Numbered from the stretch's first letter, positions 10,871 to 20,252 are shown. The stretch: 64,000 nt of DNA from Bosea sp. NBC_00550 (GCF_026020075.1 NZ_CP102772.1:1674001-1738000); one strand, 5' to 3'. Translations and numbers: made by a program. Notes: generated by a model not told the origin, from the sequence alone.

Positions 10871-11644
10871 TCACGGAATCCAGGCCGGCGGGCGCACGAT
10901 GATGACCTTGCCGGTGCTGTCCACCTGGATGTACTTGCCGTTGGCCCCGGTCTTGACCTCATCCCAGCCGAGCCGGCCATGCTTCGGGCCGAAATGGCCG
11001 GAGCCGTCATTGGCGCCGTTGGAATGCGCGATCAGCAGCGCGTCCGGAACCACGTTGTTGTAGGACACCAGCGCGATATGGCCGGGCTTGCGCGTCTCGA
11101 GAAGCTGGTCTGTCATCCAGACCACCATGTCGCCGGTCCGCACCTCGTCGAAATCCCAGATCAGCGCGCTGGCGAGGCCGGGCGGCTTGCCCTTCTTGGC
11201 CGCACCGACGAGGAACGGGCAGCTCGCGCCACCCGAATATTTGTCGAGGCTGATCCGCTCCAGCTCGCTGTAATAGGCGACGACGAAGCCTGTGCAGTCG
11301 ACGCCGAGGCTCTGGTCTGCCCAGGCCTGGATCGTGTCCTCCGTCGCCTTTCCGGTCTCCCGCGCAAGGTTCAGGATATGCTCGCAATCGTCGGGGCTGA
11401 CCTTGCCCATGCTGGCGCGGTTGAAGGCCTTCTTGTCGACGTAGAGCTTTTTCCTGGTCGCTTCCTGCATCACGAGGCCGCGCTTTGTCGCGCCCGCATC
11501 GGCATTGTGAATCCCGATCATGTACTTGTTGATCGAGACCGTCGTATCGCCGGCCGGCACGTTCCAGTAGCGGTCGACCCAGGCGCCCGGCGAAGGCGAG
11601 GCGTTGGCGATATCCGTCGGGTTGCCGGAATCCGGAACAGCCAT
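10871..11644 (-). CDS. NlpC/P60-like putative cell-wall peptidase, candidate T6SS effector
   Basis: The 257-residue protein has no signal peptide. It carries a plausible Cys-His-His triad of the NlpC/P60 papain-like fold: Cys117 in VDCTGFVVAYYSE, His189 in KPGHIALVSYNN and His207 in LLIAHSNG, with the usual GDMVVWM strand before the first His. Such enzymes cleave peptide bonds of peptidoglycan. It is the last gene of the clpV-side T6SS operon, 47 bases after clpV. A cytosolic-looking cell-wall peptidase in a T6SS operon suggests a secreted effector, but no adjacent immunity gene is seen. The function is inferred from motifs and context only. Confidence 0.68.
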   Translation of the reverse strand: MAVPDSGNPTDIANASPSPGAWVDRYWNVPAGDTTVSINKYMIGIHNADAGATKRGLVMQEATRKKLYVDKKAFNRASMGKVSPDDCEHILNLARETGKATEDTIQAWADQSLGVDCTGFVVAYYSELERISLDKYSGGASCPFLVGAAKKGKPPGLASALIWDFDEVRTGDMVVWMTDQLLETRKPGHIALVSYNNVVPDALLIAHSNGANDGSGHFGPKHGRLGWDEVKTGANGKYIQVDSTGKVIIVRPPAWIP

Positions 11645-11691
11645 GGCAAATCTCCTCGGTGGAGTTGAAACCGGGTGCTAACTCGCCTTGC

Positions 11692-14424
11692 TCACGCCAC
11701 CTGATAGGCGAAGCTGCCGTTCTCGACGGAGACCTTAGCTTCGGTCAGCGGCTTCTTCTCGAGCTGCAGATTGAGGATCGCCCGCGAGAGCGCCGGCAGC
11801 ATCGAGTTGGTGATGATGTTGTCGATCATGCGCCCGCCCGAATCCGGGTCGTTGCACTGCGCGACGATGTGCTCGACCACCGCGTCGTCATAGCCGAAGC
11901 TCGCCTTGTGGTTCTCCGCCAGCCGCTTGCCGATGCGCCCGAGCTGGAGCCGGACGATGCCGCCCAGCATCTCCGGCGAGAGCGGATAATAGGGGATGGT
12001 GACGAGGCGCCCGATCAGCGCCGGCGGAAAGACCTTGAGCAGCGCCGGCCTGAGCGAGACCGCCAGTTCCTCGGGGTCGGGCTTGGCCGCGCCATTCCCG
12101 GCCTGGCTCATGATCTCGTCGGTGCCGACATTCGAGGTCAGGATGATCAGCGTATTCTTGAAGTCGATGCGCCGGCCGGTGCCGTCCTCCATCTGGCCCT
12201 TGTCGAAGACCTGGAAGAACAGCTCGTGCACGTCGGGATGCGCCTTCTCGACCTCGTCGAGCAGCACCACCGAATAGGGCTTGCGCCGCACCGCCTCGGT
12301 CAGCCGCCCGCCCTCGCCATAGCCGACATAGCCAGGAGGCGCGCCTTTCAGCGTCGAGACGGTATGCGCCTCCTGGAACTCGCTCATATTGATGGTGATG
12401 ACGTTCTGCTCGCCGCCATAGAGCGCTTCGGCCAGGGCCAGCGCCGTCTCGGTCTTGCCGACGCCCGAAGGGCCGCAGAGCATGAAGACGCCGATCGGCT
12501 TGTTGGGGTTGTCGAGCTTGGCGCGGTTCGTCTCGATCCGCTTGGCGATCATGCCGATGCCATGGCCCTGGCCGACGACGCGCCGGTTCAGCGTCTCGGC
12601 GAGGTTGAGCACCGTCTCGATCTCGTCCTTGACCATCCGCCCGACCCGGATGCCGGTCCAGTCCGACACGACGGAGGCGACCGACTGCTCGTCGACATGG
12701 GCATAGATCATCCGGTTGGCCGGATCGATCGCGCCGAGCGAGCTGAACTTCTCCTTCAGGCTGGCGCGCGTCGCCTCGGGATCGACTGGCGCTTCAACCG
12801 GCGCCGGCCCGGACTGCGTGTCGTCATTGGCGGCAGCGGCCTCGCCGCCGGCCGGCGGGGTCATGCGACCATCCCCCTTGTCGCTGGTCTCCCCGAGCTT
12901 GCCGCGCAGCAGGGTGATCTCCTCGACCAGCGCCAGCTCCGAGGCCCAGTCGGCCTCCAGGGCTTCGAGCTTGGTCTTCAGCTCGGCGCTTTCGTCGTCG
13001 ATCTTGCCGAGCCGCTCGTCGGTGGCGTCGCCGAGATCCTTGTCGGCGACCAGCGCCGCCCTCTCGTTCTCAAGCGCCGAGATCGCAACGCGCGCATCCT
13101 CGATCGCAGCCGGCGTCGCAGTCTGGCTGATGGCGACGCGGGCGCAGGCGGTGTCGAGCAGGCTCACGGCCTTGTCGGGAAGCTGGCGTGCCGGGATGTA
13201 GCGCGAGGAAAGCGTCACCGCCGCGACGATCGCAGCGTCGGAGATGCGCACCTTGTGGTGCTTCTCCATCGGCCCGATCAGCCCGCGCAGCATGGTGCAG
13301 CAGCGCAGCACGTCCGGCTCGTCGACCTGCACCGGCTGGAAGCGCCGGGTCAGCGCCGGGTCTTTCTCGAAATACTGCCGGTATTCCGACCATGTCGTCG
13401 CGGCGATCGTCCTGAGCGTGCCGCGCGCCAAAGCGGGCTTCAGCAGGTTCGCGGCATCGCCCGTGCCGGCCTGCCCGCCGGCGCCGATCAGCGTATGTGC
13501 CTCGTCGATGAACAGGATCACGGGGGTCGGCGAGGACTGCACCTCGTCGATCACCGAGCGTAGACGCTGCTCGAACTCGCCCTTCATCGAGGCGCCGGCC
13601 TGCATCAGCCCGATATCGAGCGCACAGACCTTCACGCCCCTCAGTGGCGGCGGCACGTCGCCCGAGGCGACGCGCTGGGCGAAGCCCTCGGCGATCGCCG
13701 TCTTGCCGACGCCGGCCTCGCCGGTGAGGATCGGGTTGTTCTGGCGCCGGCGCATCAGCACGTCGATGACCTGCCGGATCTCGTCGTCGCGGCCGAGGAT
13801 CGGGTCCATCGTGCCGGAGCGAGCCTTGACGGTGAGGTCCTGCGAGAAGCGGTCGAGCGCCGTGGTGCCCTTCGGTCCGTCGGCAGCCTCGGCACCGGGC
13901 GTCCCGGCGGCGCGCAGGCCGGAGCCGTCCATCGGCCGGAGATTCTCCTCGCCCGAGCTTTCCCAGATCTTGCCGTAGCCCGCCGCAAGCTCCTCGACCG
14001 GGATCTTGGCGAACTCCTTGGAGAGGCCGGAGAGCGCCCGGCGCAGATCGTTCGACTTCAACGCCGCCACCAGAAGATGGCCTGTCCTGATCTGCGTCTC
14101 GCCGAAGAACAGGGTCGCATAGTGCCAGCCACGGTCGAGGATATCGACGATGTGGTTGGCGATGCCCGGCATCTCCGTCTCATTCTTGCGGAAGCCCTCG
14201 ACGACACCGCCCAGATCCATCAGCAGCCGGGCGCGATCGAGCTTGTAGTGGTCCGCCGTCAGGGTGAGGTCGTTCGCGCTGCCCTGCAGGATCTGGACGA
14301 GCCAATGCGCCAGCTCGACATTGCGGTTGCCCGCTCCCTTGGCCTGCCTGAGAGCCTGAAGGAAGCTGTCGTAGCCGACGCGGTTGAGCTTGCCCGTGAC
14401 GGATTCGAGGCTGATATCGGCCAT
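11692..14424 (-). CDS. clpV: T6SS sheath-recycling ATPase ClpV/TssH
   Basis: This 910-residue AAA+ protein has a ClpN-type N-terminal domain, a first nucleotide-binding domain with Walker A GEAGVGKTA near residue 235 and Walker B VILFIDEAH, and a coiled middle domain. A low-complexity linker (GGEAAAANDDTQSGP) is followed by a second domain with GPSGVGKTET and VVLLDEVEKAH. ClpV disassembles contracted TssBC sheath in the cytoplasm. The start MADISLESVTGK was chosen by family similarity and an AGGGG-type ribosome site. The gap to tssG is 11 bases, indicating one operon. Confidence 0.97.
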   Translation of the reverse strand: MADISLESVTGKLNRVGYDSFLQALRQAKGAGNRNVELAHWLVQILQGSANDLTLTADHYKLDRARLLMDLGGVVEGFRKNETEMPGIANHIVDILDRGWHYATLFFGETQIRTGHLLVAALKSNDLRRALSGLSKEFAKIPVEELAAGYGKIWESSGEENLRPMDGSGLRAAGTPGAEAADGPKGTTALDRFSQDLTVKARSGTMDPILGRDDEIRQVIDVLMRRRQNNPILTGEAGVGKTAIAEGFAQRVASGDVPPPLRGVKVCALDIGLMQAGASMKGEFEQRLRSVIDEVQSSPTPVILFIDEAHTLIGAGGQAGTGDAANLLKPALARGTLRTIAATTWSEYRQYFEKDPALTRRFQPVQVDEPDVLRCCTMLRGLIGPMEKHHKVRISDAAIVAAVTLSSRYIPARQLPDKAVSLLDTACARVAISQTATPAAIEDARVAISALENERAALVADKDLGDATDERLGKIDDESAELKTKLEALEADWASELALVEEITLLRGKLGETSDKGDGRMTPPAGGEAAAANDDTQSGPAPVEAPVDPEATRASLKEKFSSLGAIDPANRMIYAHVDEQSVASVVSDWTGIRVGRMVKDEIETVLNLAETLNRRVVGQGHGIGMIAKRIETNRAKLDNPNKPIGVFMLCGPSGVGKTETALALAEALYGGEQNVITINMSEFQEAHTVSTLKGAPPGYVGYGEGGRLTEAVRRKPYSVVLLDEVEKAHPDVHELFFQVFDKGQMEDGTGRRIDFKNTLIILTSNVGTDEIMSQAGNGAAKPDPEELAVSLRPALLKVFPPALIGRLVTIPYYPLSPEMLGGIVRLQLGRIGKRLAENHKASFGYDDAVVEHIVAQCNDPDSGGRMIDNIITNSMLPALSRAILNLQLEKKPLTEAKVSVENGSFAYQVA

Positions 14425-14435
14425 GGTCGTCCCCT

Positions 14436-15500
14436 TCAGTGTCCGGCGGTCGCAGTGCGGCTTCGTTTCAGGCGCAGGCTTTCGGCGGGATGGAAGCGGG
14501 CGTCGCGGCGCAACGCGCCGGGCTCGACATCCCAGTTCGGCGCCATCCAGCTCGTCCAGCCGAGATGGCCGGATCGCCCGAGCCGCACCGGTTTCACCTC
14601 GCCGACCGGCAAGGCGAGCTCGACATCCCATTCGAACTGCTCGCCGAGATGGAAGAACACCGCATCGGCCAGCGGCTCGCAGCGGTCGCCGTTGGGCAGG
14701 AAGCGCTCGAACTGCGCGAGGTCGCCAGCCACGATCTTCACGCGGAACTTGTCCTCGACGCTATAGACGCTGGCCCCAAGCAGCGCGTCGCCTCCCAGCG
14801 TGCAATGTGCGCCGCCGAGCCGTGTCCGGTCGGCGGGATCGAAGACGAGCCGCATGCCGACGAACTGTTCGATCTCGACATCCGCCTTGAACAACCCCGC
14901 CAGGAAACGCCTGAGCCGCGAGGCCGATTTCGCCTGCGCGCCGATCAGCCCTGCATGGGCGAGCTTCTCGGCATCGGGAACGCTGTCCCGGCCGGCATAG
15001 GGCTTCGAGCCCAGCCCGACCGTGCTGCCGATGTAGGCGGCGAAGCGGTCGAGATCGGGCCGGTCATGCTGCGCGATCGGCCGCGAATCCGCCCAGGCTC
15101 GATAGAACAGCTGCAGGAAGCGGTGGTTGAAGATGTCGAGGAATCGCGGGAAGGCGTCGTCCCGCGCGATCTGCCAGTGGTAGGTCTCCTCGGTCGTCGC
15201 CAGCGGCAGCGCGCCCTGTGGCCCGAGCAGGCCGAGGAACTTGACCAGCAGCCGCAGACGCCCCTGCCCGTCGCGATCGGCCTCGGCGATGCTGGAGGCC
15301 GGAAAGTCGAGATAGGCCGGCTCGCCCAGCGCGACATATTCGTCCCGCCGCGCCGCGACGTCGCCGATCTTGCCCCGCTCCGGAAAGCTGCGCTCCAGCC
15401 GGCGCATCACCGCATAGAAATCGAAGCGCCAGGGCTCGGCCTCCAGCCGCGCCTGGTAGCTCGGCGCCTTCTCCAGCGGGTTGGCCGGTTCCTCGCTCAC
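14436..15500 (-). CDS. tssG: T6SS baseplate subunit TssG
   Basis: This 354-residue protein matches TssG (ImpH/VasB). It has the early EPWRFDFYAVMRRLERSFPE, LYRAWADSRP-like FYRAWADSRPIAQHDRPD, a central IEQFVGMRL region and the C-terminal HLGWTSWM. TssG forms the baseplate wedge with TssE, TssF and TssK. The start is a GTG at 15500 whose GTGA overlaps the TGA stop of tssF, a typical translational coupling arrangement. Confidence 0.93.
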   Translation of the reverse strand: MSEEPANPLEKAPSYQARLEAEPWRFDFYAVMRRLERSFPERGKIGDVAARRDEYVALGEPAYLDFPASSIAEADRDGQGRLRLLVKFLGLLGPQGALPLATTEETYHWQIARDDAFPRFLDIFNHRFLQLFYRAWADSRPIAQHDRPDLDRFAAYIGSTVGLGSKPYAGRDSVPDAEKLAHAGLIGAQAKSASRLRRFLAGLFKADVEIEQFVGMRLVFDPADRTRLGGAHCTLGGDALLGASVYSVEDKFRVKIVAGDLAQFERFLPNGDRCEPLADAVFFHLGEQFEWDVELALPVGEVKPVRLGRSGHLGWTSWMAPNWDVEPGALRRDARFHPAESLRLKRSRTATAGH

Positions 15501-17458
15501 AGGATGCGCCTCGAACCGGCCCGCGGCGGAAAGCGCATGACTTCGCCGCGCTCCACCGTACGGATCACCGTCTGGGTGAAATGGTTCATCGCTGCGTATT
15601 CGGCGAAGAAGCGGTCGAGCGCCGCGCCCAGCAGGAAGACGCCCGAGCCTTCGAAGGCCTTCTCGTCGAGCAGCACGGTGATCTCGAGCCCGCGCGCCGC
15701 GCCCGTCCCCGCCCGCTGCGGAAAGCGCCGCACGACGGCCCGGCTGTCGACGCTCTTGATGCCGCGGATGCGCCGCTCGGTCGCGCTGTCGGCGAGGTCG
15801 GCGAAAAGCGAGAGCAGCTCCCGCAACGCCTCGCCGTTCTGGCCCGCACCGCGCTGGACGAGGCCGAGCTGGTTGAGGCTGAGCAGGTTGATCAACCGCC
15901 AAGTGACGACACCCGTGCTCGCCGTCTCCGCCCGCAGCTTGAGCTGGGAGACGATCGGCTCGCGCGGCGGCGTCGGCCCGGCAAGGCAGGAGACATCCAG
16001 CGAGACATTGTCGATCAGCCGGAAATCGGCCCCGCCGATGCCGGTCGGCAGATGCTCGGTCAGGTGCCGGTTCGAGCAGAGCGCGCGCACGCTGAGCTCG
16101 GCGACCGATGCGGTTTCCGAAAGGCTCGCCGGCTCGACCAGCGAGATGAACATCTCCGTACCCGTATAGTCGGAGGCGCGGCCCTGCCGACGCTCGGCGG
16201 AGGAGCGCCGGCGCGGCAGCCGGCGCTGCGTGTAGTGCAGGCCATGCACCGGCGAAGCGCCTTCCGGCGATGAATAGAGCGGATGGACCGGCTGCTTCTC
16301 GCGCCCGCCGATATAGTGGGCGTGGACCGAGAGAACGCTGTGCGGCTCGTAGTCGAGCGCCCGGCTGCGATCCGGCACGACATGGAACTCGTGCTGGTTC
16401 GTCTTCACCGGGATGCGGTCGGCCGTCTTCTCGAAGAGGTTGATCGCGGGCGCTGCGTAAAGCGCGAACATCTCCTTGCGCACGGCGCCCGGCAGCCGCG
16501 TATTGACCTCGTCGAAGACGAAGATCAGCTCGACCGTCTTCGCGGTGAGCTTCGGCAGGACCCTGTTCAGCCCCTCCAGCCGGAAGCCGAGGAACTTGCG
16601 CGGGAACCAGAAGAGTTCGCGCAGCAGCTCGAAGCCGCGGAAGACTCGCGTATCGGCCGGCAGCAGCGCCTCGTCTTCGTCGAAGCCGATCTGCTCGAGC
16701 CGGCAATCCTCGCCCGGCGTCACCACCGGATCGCCGAAGGCGTCGAGATGGCGGAAATGCAAGCCGATGCAGTTCGCGAAGAGCTGCTCGTAGAGCGCGA
16801 CCGCGTCGCCCTCCCCGCCGAGGAGATGGAAGCTCAATTCGCGGGCGCGGCAGCCGGCAAACCAGCTCGCCGGATTCTTGAGCGCGTCCGCCGCGGAGGG
16901 CTCCTGCTCGCGATCGGCCATGACGCGATGGGTCAGCGTCAGGCGCAGGCCCGCCAGAGCGCGCGGACCGACCTTGAGACCGAGCGCCTGCAATGAGCCG
17001 GGTGCCGGGATGTACTCCGCCGCCGTAACCTCGAAGGGCCAGAGCATGATATCGGAGCCGAGGCGGTAGCGGCAGGCGACGCGGCGCTCGCGCTCGAGAT
17101 AGGTCGCATCGACATAGGAGCCGCGCGGAATGCGGACACCCTCGCGAAGGCCGGGATCGGAATAGGGCGGCTCGATGCCCGCCAGCAGCGCCGAAGGCGT
17201 CGGTGCCAGGTAGTTCGGCAGCAGCTGCTCAAGCAGGTTGTTGGTGAACTCGGGAAACTCGTGCTTCAGCTTGAGCTGCACGCGGGCGGCGAGGAAGGCC
17301 GCGCCCTCCAGCAGGCCCCCGACCATCGGGTCCATGCGCTCGCCGGCGAGCCCGCCGAGCCGCTCGGCAATGCCGGGATACTCCTCGGCGAACTCCTTGC
17401 TGTGCTCCATGAAGAGCCGGAGTTCCTGGTTGTAGAGGTCGAGAAACTCCTGGTTCAT
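15497..17458 (-). CDS. tssF: T6SS baseplate subunit TssF
   Basis: This 653-residue protein begins MNQEFLDLYNQELRLFMEHS and continues EFAEEYPGIAERLGGL, the standard TssF (ImpG/VasA) N-terminus. Further motifs are LLEGAAFLAARVQLKL, FLLEQLLPNYLAP-like NNLLEQLLPNYLAPTPS and SAARKEMFALYAAPAINLFEK-like VRKEMFALYAAPAINLF. It is a core baseplate wedge component. Length is slightly above 600, as is usual. It is coupled to tssG by a four-base overlap and lies three bases after tssE. Confidence 0.96.
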   Translation of the reverse strand: MNQEFLDLYNQELRLFMEHSKEFAEEYPGIAERLGGLAGERMDPMVGGLLEGAAFLAARVQLKLKHEFPEFTNNLLEQLLPNYLAPTPSALLAGIEPPYSDPGLREGVRIPRGSYVDATYLERERRVACRYRLGSDIMLWPFEVTAAEYIPAPGSLQALGLKVGPRALAGLRLTLTHRVMADREQEPSAADALKNPASWFAGCRARELSFHLLGGEGDAVALYEQLFANCIGLHFRHLDAFGDPVVTPGEDCRLEQIGFDEDEALLPADTRVFRGFELLRELFWFPRKFLGFRLEGLNRVLPKLTAKTVELIFVFDEVNTRLPGAVRKEMFALYAAPAINLFEKTADRIPVKTNQHEFHVVPDRSRALDYEPHSVLSVHAHYIGGREKQPVHPLYSSPEGASPVHGLHYTQRRLPRRRSSAERRQGRASDYTGTEMFISLVEPASLSETASVAELSVRALCSNRHLTEHLPTGIGGADFRLIDNVSLDVSCLAGPTPPREPIVSQLKLRAETASTGVVTWRLINLLSLNQLGLVQRGAGQNGEALRELLSLFADLADSATERRIRGIKSVDSRAVVRRFPQRAGTGAARGLEITVLLDEKAFEGSGVFLLGAALDRFFAEYAAMNHFTQTVIRTVERGEVMRFPPRAGSRRIL

Positions 17459-17462
17459 CGCG

Positions 17463-18014
17463 TCAGCGTCCCTTGATCGCGATCTTGCCGGTGTCGAGCT
17501 CGAGATCGGCGACGAACTGCACGGGCACGTTGAGCGGCTCGCAGTTGAGGTCGGCCCGGACCAGGAAGCGCACCTTGAGTTCCGCCGGATCCACCGTCTG
17601 GTCGCGCTCCACGGCGATCGACTTGCGGATCAGGCGCGGCTCGTAGCCGATCAGCACATCCGCCAGATCCTCGCGGATCGCATCGACGCGGTGCTCGTCG
17701 ATCGACAGCCGCGTCATGTCGGGGAAGCCGTGGTTGAGCACGGACCGGCGGACATGCTCCAGCCCCGAGAGATCGAGCGCGGAAGCCAGGTTGATCGTGT
17801 TCACCAGCGCGTCCAGATCGATGCTGATCTCGCGCCTGAGCTTCTGCTCGGTGATCGCCGCGCGCGGCGCGGCGCGGCGGTTCGCGATCACGCGTTCGCC
17901 GCCCTCGTCCCGCAGGTCGAGCGCGGTCCTCGCATCCTTTTCCAGATGCGCCTCCCGGAATGCGAACATCAAAGGCGGCCGCAGCCGCTTCTTCGAGATC
18001 GGATCGGCCATCAT
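17463..18014 (-). CDS. tssE: T6SS baseplate subunit TssE (gp25-like)
   Basis: This 183-residue protein has the gp25-like LRREISIDLDALVNTINLAS, LEHVRRSVLNHGFPD and AIREDLADVLIGYEPRL segments that define TssE, the phage T4 gp25 homologue that nucleates the sheath on the baseplate. An ATG three bases later (MADPIS) is an equally good start. A perfect 17-base-pair hairpin lies between hcp and this gene and may lower its expression compared with hcp. Confidence 0.93.
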   Translation of the reverse strand: MMADPISKKRLRPPLMFAFREAHLEKDARTALDLRDEGGERVIANRRAAPRAAITEQKLRREISIDLDALVNTINLASALDLSGLEHVRRSVLNHGFPDMTRLSIDEHRVDAIREDLADVLIGYEPRLIRKSIAVERDQTVDPAELKVRFLVRADLNCEPLNVPVQFVADLELDTGKIAIKGR

Positions 18015-18028
18015 GTCCTGTCCGGCAG

Positions 18029-18066
18029 TAGTGCGCCGGTTCCGGAGACCCGGAACCGGCGCACTA
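18029..18066 (-). promoter_or_regulatory. Perfect 17-bp hairpin between hcp and tssE
   Basis: TAGTGCGCCGGTTCCGG at 18029-18045 is the exact reverse complement of 18050-18066, with a four-base loop. In the direction of transcription it begins three bases after the hcp stop codon and ends 14 bases before tssE. No T-run follows, so it is more likely a 3' stabiliser of hcp mRNA or a weak attenuator than a full terminator. Hcp is needed in far larger amounts than TssE, which fits such a device. Confidence 0.75.
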
Positions 18067-18069
18067 TCC

Positions 18070-18552
18070 TCACTTCGCGTTGGCCTTGATGTCCCAGGTC
18101 ATCGTTATCGGCGCATCGAGCGCGCCGTCCTGCTTTTGCGGCTTATATTCGTATTTGATCTTCGCGTAGTTCAGCGAGAACTGGTCGGTCGGGATGCTGG
18201 TCCCGCCGGCCGCGTCGCCGGACTGGTAGCTCGACACCAGCAGGTCCTCCAGCGTCACGACATAGTAGTCCTGCTGCGTCTCGCCCTGCTTGCGGACATA
18301 GAGCACGGCCTTCTTGATGTGCTTGCCGCTGGCGCAGGACAGCGCCAGGTTCGCCGACGCCTTGCCGACCGACGAGGTGAAGTGAATGTCCTGGAAGCTC
18401 GCCTTGCCGGCGCCACCGCCGGCGTTGGATGCATGCGAGCCGGCATTGCTGACGCCCCAGGAGAAGGAATCGACCTCGATCGTGTCCTTGTGGTTCTTGT
18501 CCTTGCTTTCGCCCTTGATGCCATCGATCTCGAGCAGGAAGTCGCTAGCCAT
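18070..18552 (-). CDS. hcp: T6SS inner-tube protein Hcp/TssD
   Basis: This 160-residue protein is the usual Hcp length. It begins MASDFLLEIDGIKGESKDK, contains IEVDSFSWGVSNAGS and a CASGKHIKKAVLYVRKQG segment, and ends with YKPQKQDGALDAPITMTWD. Hexameric rings stack into the secreted tube. The 136-base gap from tssC and the palindrome there suggest that hcp may also have its own promoter. A strong hairpin follows the gene. Confidence 0.97.
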   Translation of the reverse strand: MASDFLLEIDGIKGESKDKNHKDTIEVDSFSWGVSNAGSHASNAGGGAGKASFQDIHFTSSVGKASANLALSCASGKHIKKAVLYVRKQGETQQDYYVVTLEDLLVSSYQSGDAAGGTSIPTDQFSLNYAKIKYEYKPQKQDGALDAPITMTWDIKANAK

Positions 18553-18666
18553 GTTTACCTCCAAGGTGGAATGTTGTGACGCTCGCTGGTGCGAACGGGT
18601 TTGGGGACGCACTTCTCCTGTCGCGCCGCCTCGACCGGCCGGCGCGCCGAAGATTCTCGTTGGCCA

Positions 18667-18685
18667 TCACCTGCTGATCAGGTGA
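18667..18685 (-). promoter_or_regulatory. Inverted repeat between tssC and hcp
   Basis: TCACCTG, a five-base spacer and CAGGTGA form a perfect 7-base-pair inverted repeat starting three bases after the tssC stop codon and 115 bases before the hcp start. It could be a small processing hairpin or a protein-binding site for separate hcp control. Nothing in the sequence decides between these. Confidence 0.4.
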
Positions 18686-18688
18686 AGG

Positions 18689-20194
18689 TCACTGCTTGGG
18701 AGCTGGCAGTCGCGAGACCAGGCTCAGGCCGATATCCATGCCTTCGAGCTGGAAGTGCGGCCGCAGATAGAACTTGGCCGAGTAGTAGCCAGGGTTCTCC
18801 TCGTCCTCGAAGACGTCGATGCGCGCATCGGAGAGCGGGCGCCGCGCCTTCGTCTCTTCGCTGGAATTGACCGGATCGCCGTCGACATAGTCGGTGATCC
18901 ACTCCTGCAGCCAGCGGCGCAGCGGCTCCTTTTCCTTGTAGGAACCGATCTTGTCGCGAACCATGCACTTCAGGTAGTGCGCGAAGCGCGAGACCGCGAA
19001 CATGTAGGGCAAGCGCGCCGACAGGTTGTCGGAGGCTGTCGCCGCCACCCCGTCCGGCCCCGAGAAGGCCTTGGGCTTGTAGAGCGACTGCGCACCGATG
19101 AAGGCCGCCTTGTCGGTGTTCTTGCGATGGATCAGCGGGATCAGGCCGGATTTGGCCAGCTCCGCCTCGCGCCGGTCGCTGATCGCGATCTCGGTCGGGC
19201 ATTTCAGGTCGATGCCGCCATCGTCGGTCGGGAATGTGTGGGTCGGCAGGTTGAGCACCTCGCCGCCCGACTGGACGCCGCGGATGCGGGTGCACCAGCC
19301 ATATTCCTTAAAGGCGCGGTTGATGTTGACGGCCATGGCATAGGCCGCGTTCATCCAGGCGTAATTCTCGCCCTTGTGGCCGTCGGTGTCTTCCTCGAAG
19401 GCGAACTCCTCGACCGGCTCGGACTTGGCGCCGTAAGGCACCCGCGAGAGCACCCGCGGCAGGCACAGCCCGACATAGCGGGAGTCGGCCGCGTCGCGCA
19501 GGCCCTTCCAGGCCGCGTAGTCCGGCGTGTCGAAGACCTTGCCGAGATCGCGCGGGTTGGAGAGTTCCGTCCAGCTGTCCATGCCCATCAGGGTCGGCTC
19601 GGCGCCGGCGAAGAAAGGAGCATGCGCCGCCGCGGCCACCTTCGACAGATCGCGCAGGAGCTGCACGTCGGTCGGTACATGGCTGAAGTGGTAGTCGCCG
19701 ACCAGGCAGCCGAAGGGCTGGCCGCCGAGCTGACCGAACTCCTGCTCGTAGACCTGCTTGAACAGCGGGCTCTGGTCCCAGCGCGCGCCGGGATAGGTCT
19801 TGAGATTGCGCGCCAGCTCGTTCTTCGAGACGTTCATCACCTTGATCTTCAACTGCGCGTCCGTCTCGGAGTTGAAGACGAGGTAGTTGAGGCCGCGCCA
19901 GGCGCTCTCGATCTTCTGGTATTCCGGTGCGTGCAGCACCGCGTTCATCTGCTCGGTCAACTTGGCGTCGAGCCGGGCGATCATCTCCTCGATCGTGTCG
20001 ATGACGTCGCCCTTGATCAGGGTCTGATCCGCCAGCGCCTGGTTGACCAGCGTCGCGACCGCGTTCTCGACCTCGGTCGCCGCCCTTTCGGTCTTCGGTT
20101 TGAAACTCTGCTTCAGGACTGCCGAGAAATCATCGATCTCGCGGGTCTCTACAGCCGCGCCACCGGGCTGCTGGGTTTGTGCTTCCGCTGCCAT
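18689..20194 (-). CDS. tssC: T6SS contractile sheath large subunit TssC (VipB)
   Basis: This 501-residue protein has the typical TssC features: EYQKIESAWRGLNYLVFNSE, GCLVGDYHFSH, FAFEEDTDGHKGENYAWMNA, GGEVLNLPTHTFP and the C-terminal RPLSDARIDVFEDEENPGYYS. Together with TssB it forms the cytoplasmic sheath that contracts to propel the Hcp tube. Its length agrees with the family. It lies 58 bases after tssB in the same operon. Confidence 0.97.
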   Translation of the reverse strand: MAAEAQTQQPGGAAVETREIDDFSAVLKQSFKPKTERAATEVENAVATLVNQALADQTLIKGDVIDTIEEMIARLDAKLTEQMNAVLHAPEYQKIESAWRGLNYLVFNSETDAQLKIKVMNVSKNELARNLKTYPGARWDQSPLFKQVYEQEFGQLGGQPFGCLVGDYHFSHVPTDVQLLRDLSKVAAAAHAPFFAGAEPTLMGMDSWTELSNPRDLGKVFDTPDYAAWKGLRDAADSRYVGLCLPRVLSRVPYGAKSEPVEEFAFEEDTDGHKGENYAWMNAAYAMAVNINRAFKEYGWCTRIRGVQSGGEVLNLPTHTFPTDDGGIDLKCPTEIAISDRREAELAKSGLIPLIHRKNTDKAAFIGAQSLYKPKAFSGPDGVAATASDNLSARLPYMFAVSRFAHYLKCMVRDKIGSYKEKEPLRRWLQEWITDYVDGDPVNSSEETKARRPLSDARIDVFEDEENPGYYSAKFYLRPHFQLEGMDIGLSLVSRLPAPKQ

Positions 20195-20252
20195 TGCCGC
20201 CTCGCTTGCTTAACCGCCTGGCAGACCCGCAGCGGCGGGCCCGCACCCATGA

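Noticed and set aside
11659..13563. Long plus-strand frame opposite clpV
   Set aside because: Shadow frame due to high GC third positions; no start signal and no recognisable motifs, while the minus strand is clearly ClpV.
14439..16169. Plus-strand frame opposite tssG and tssF
   Set aside because: Covers two coupled T6SS genes and has no domain; explained by codon bias.
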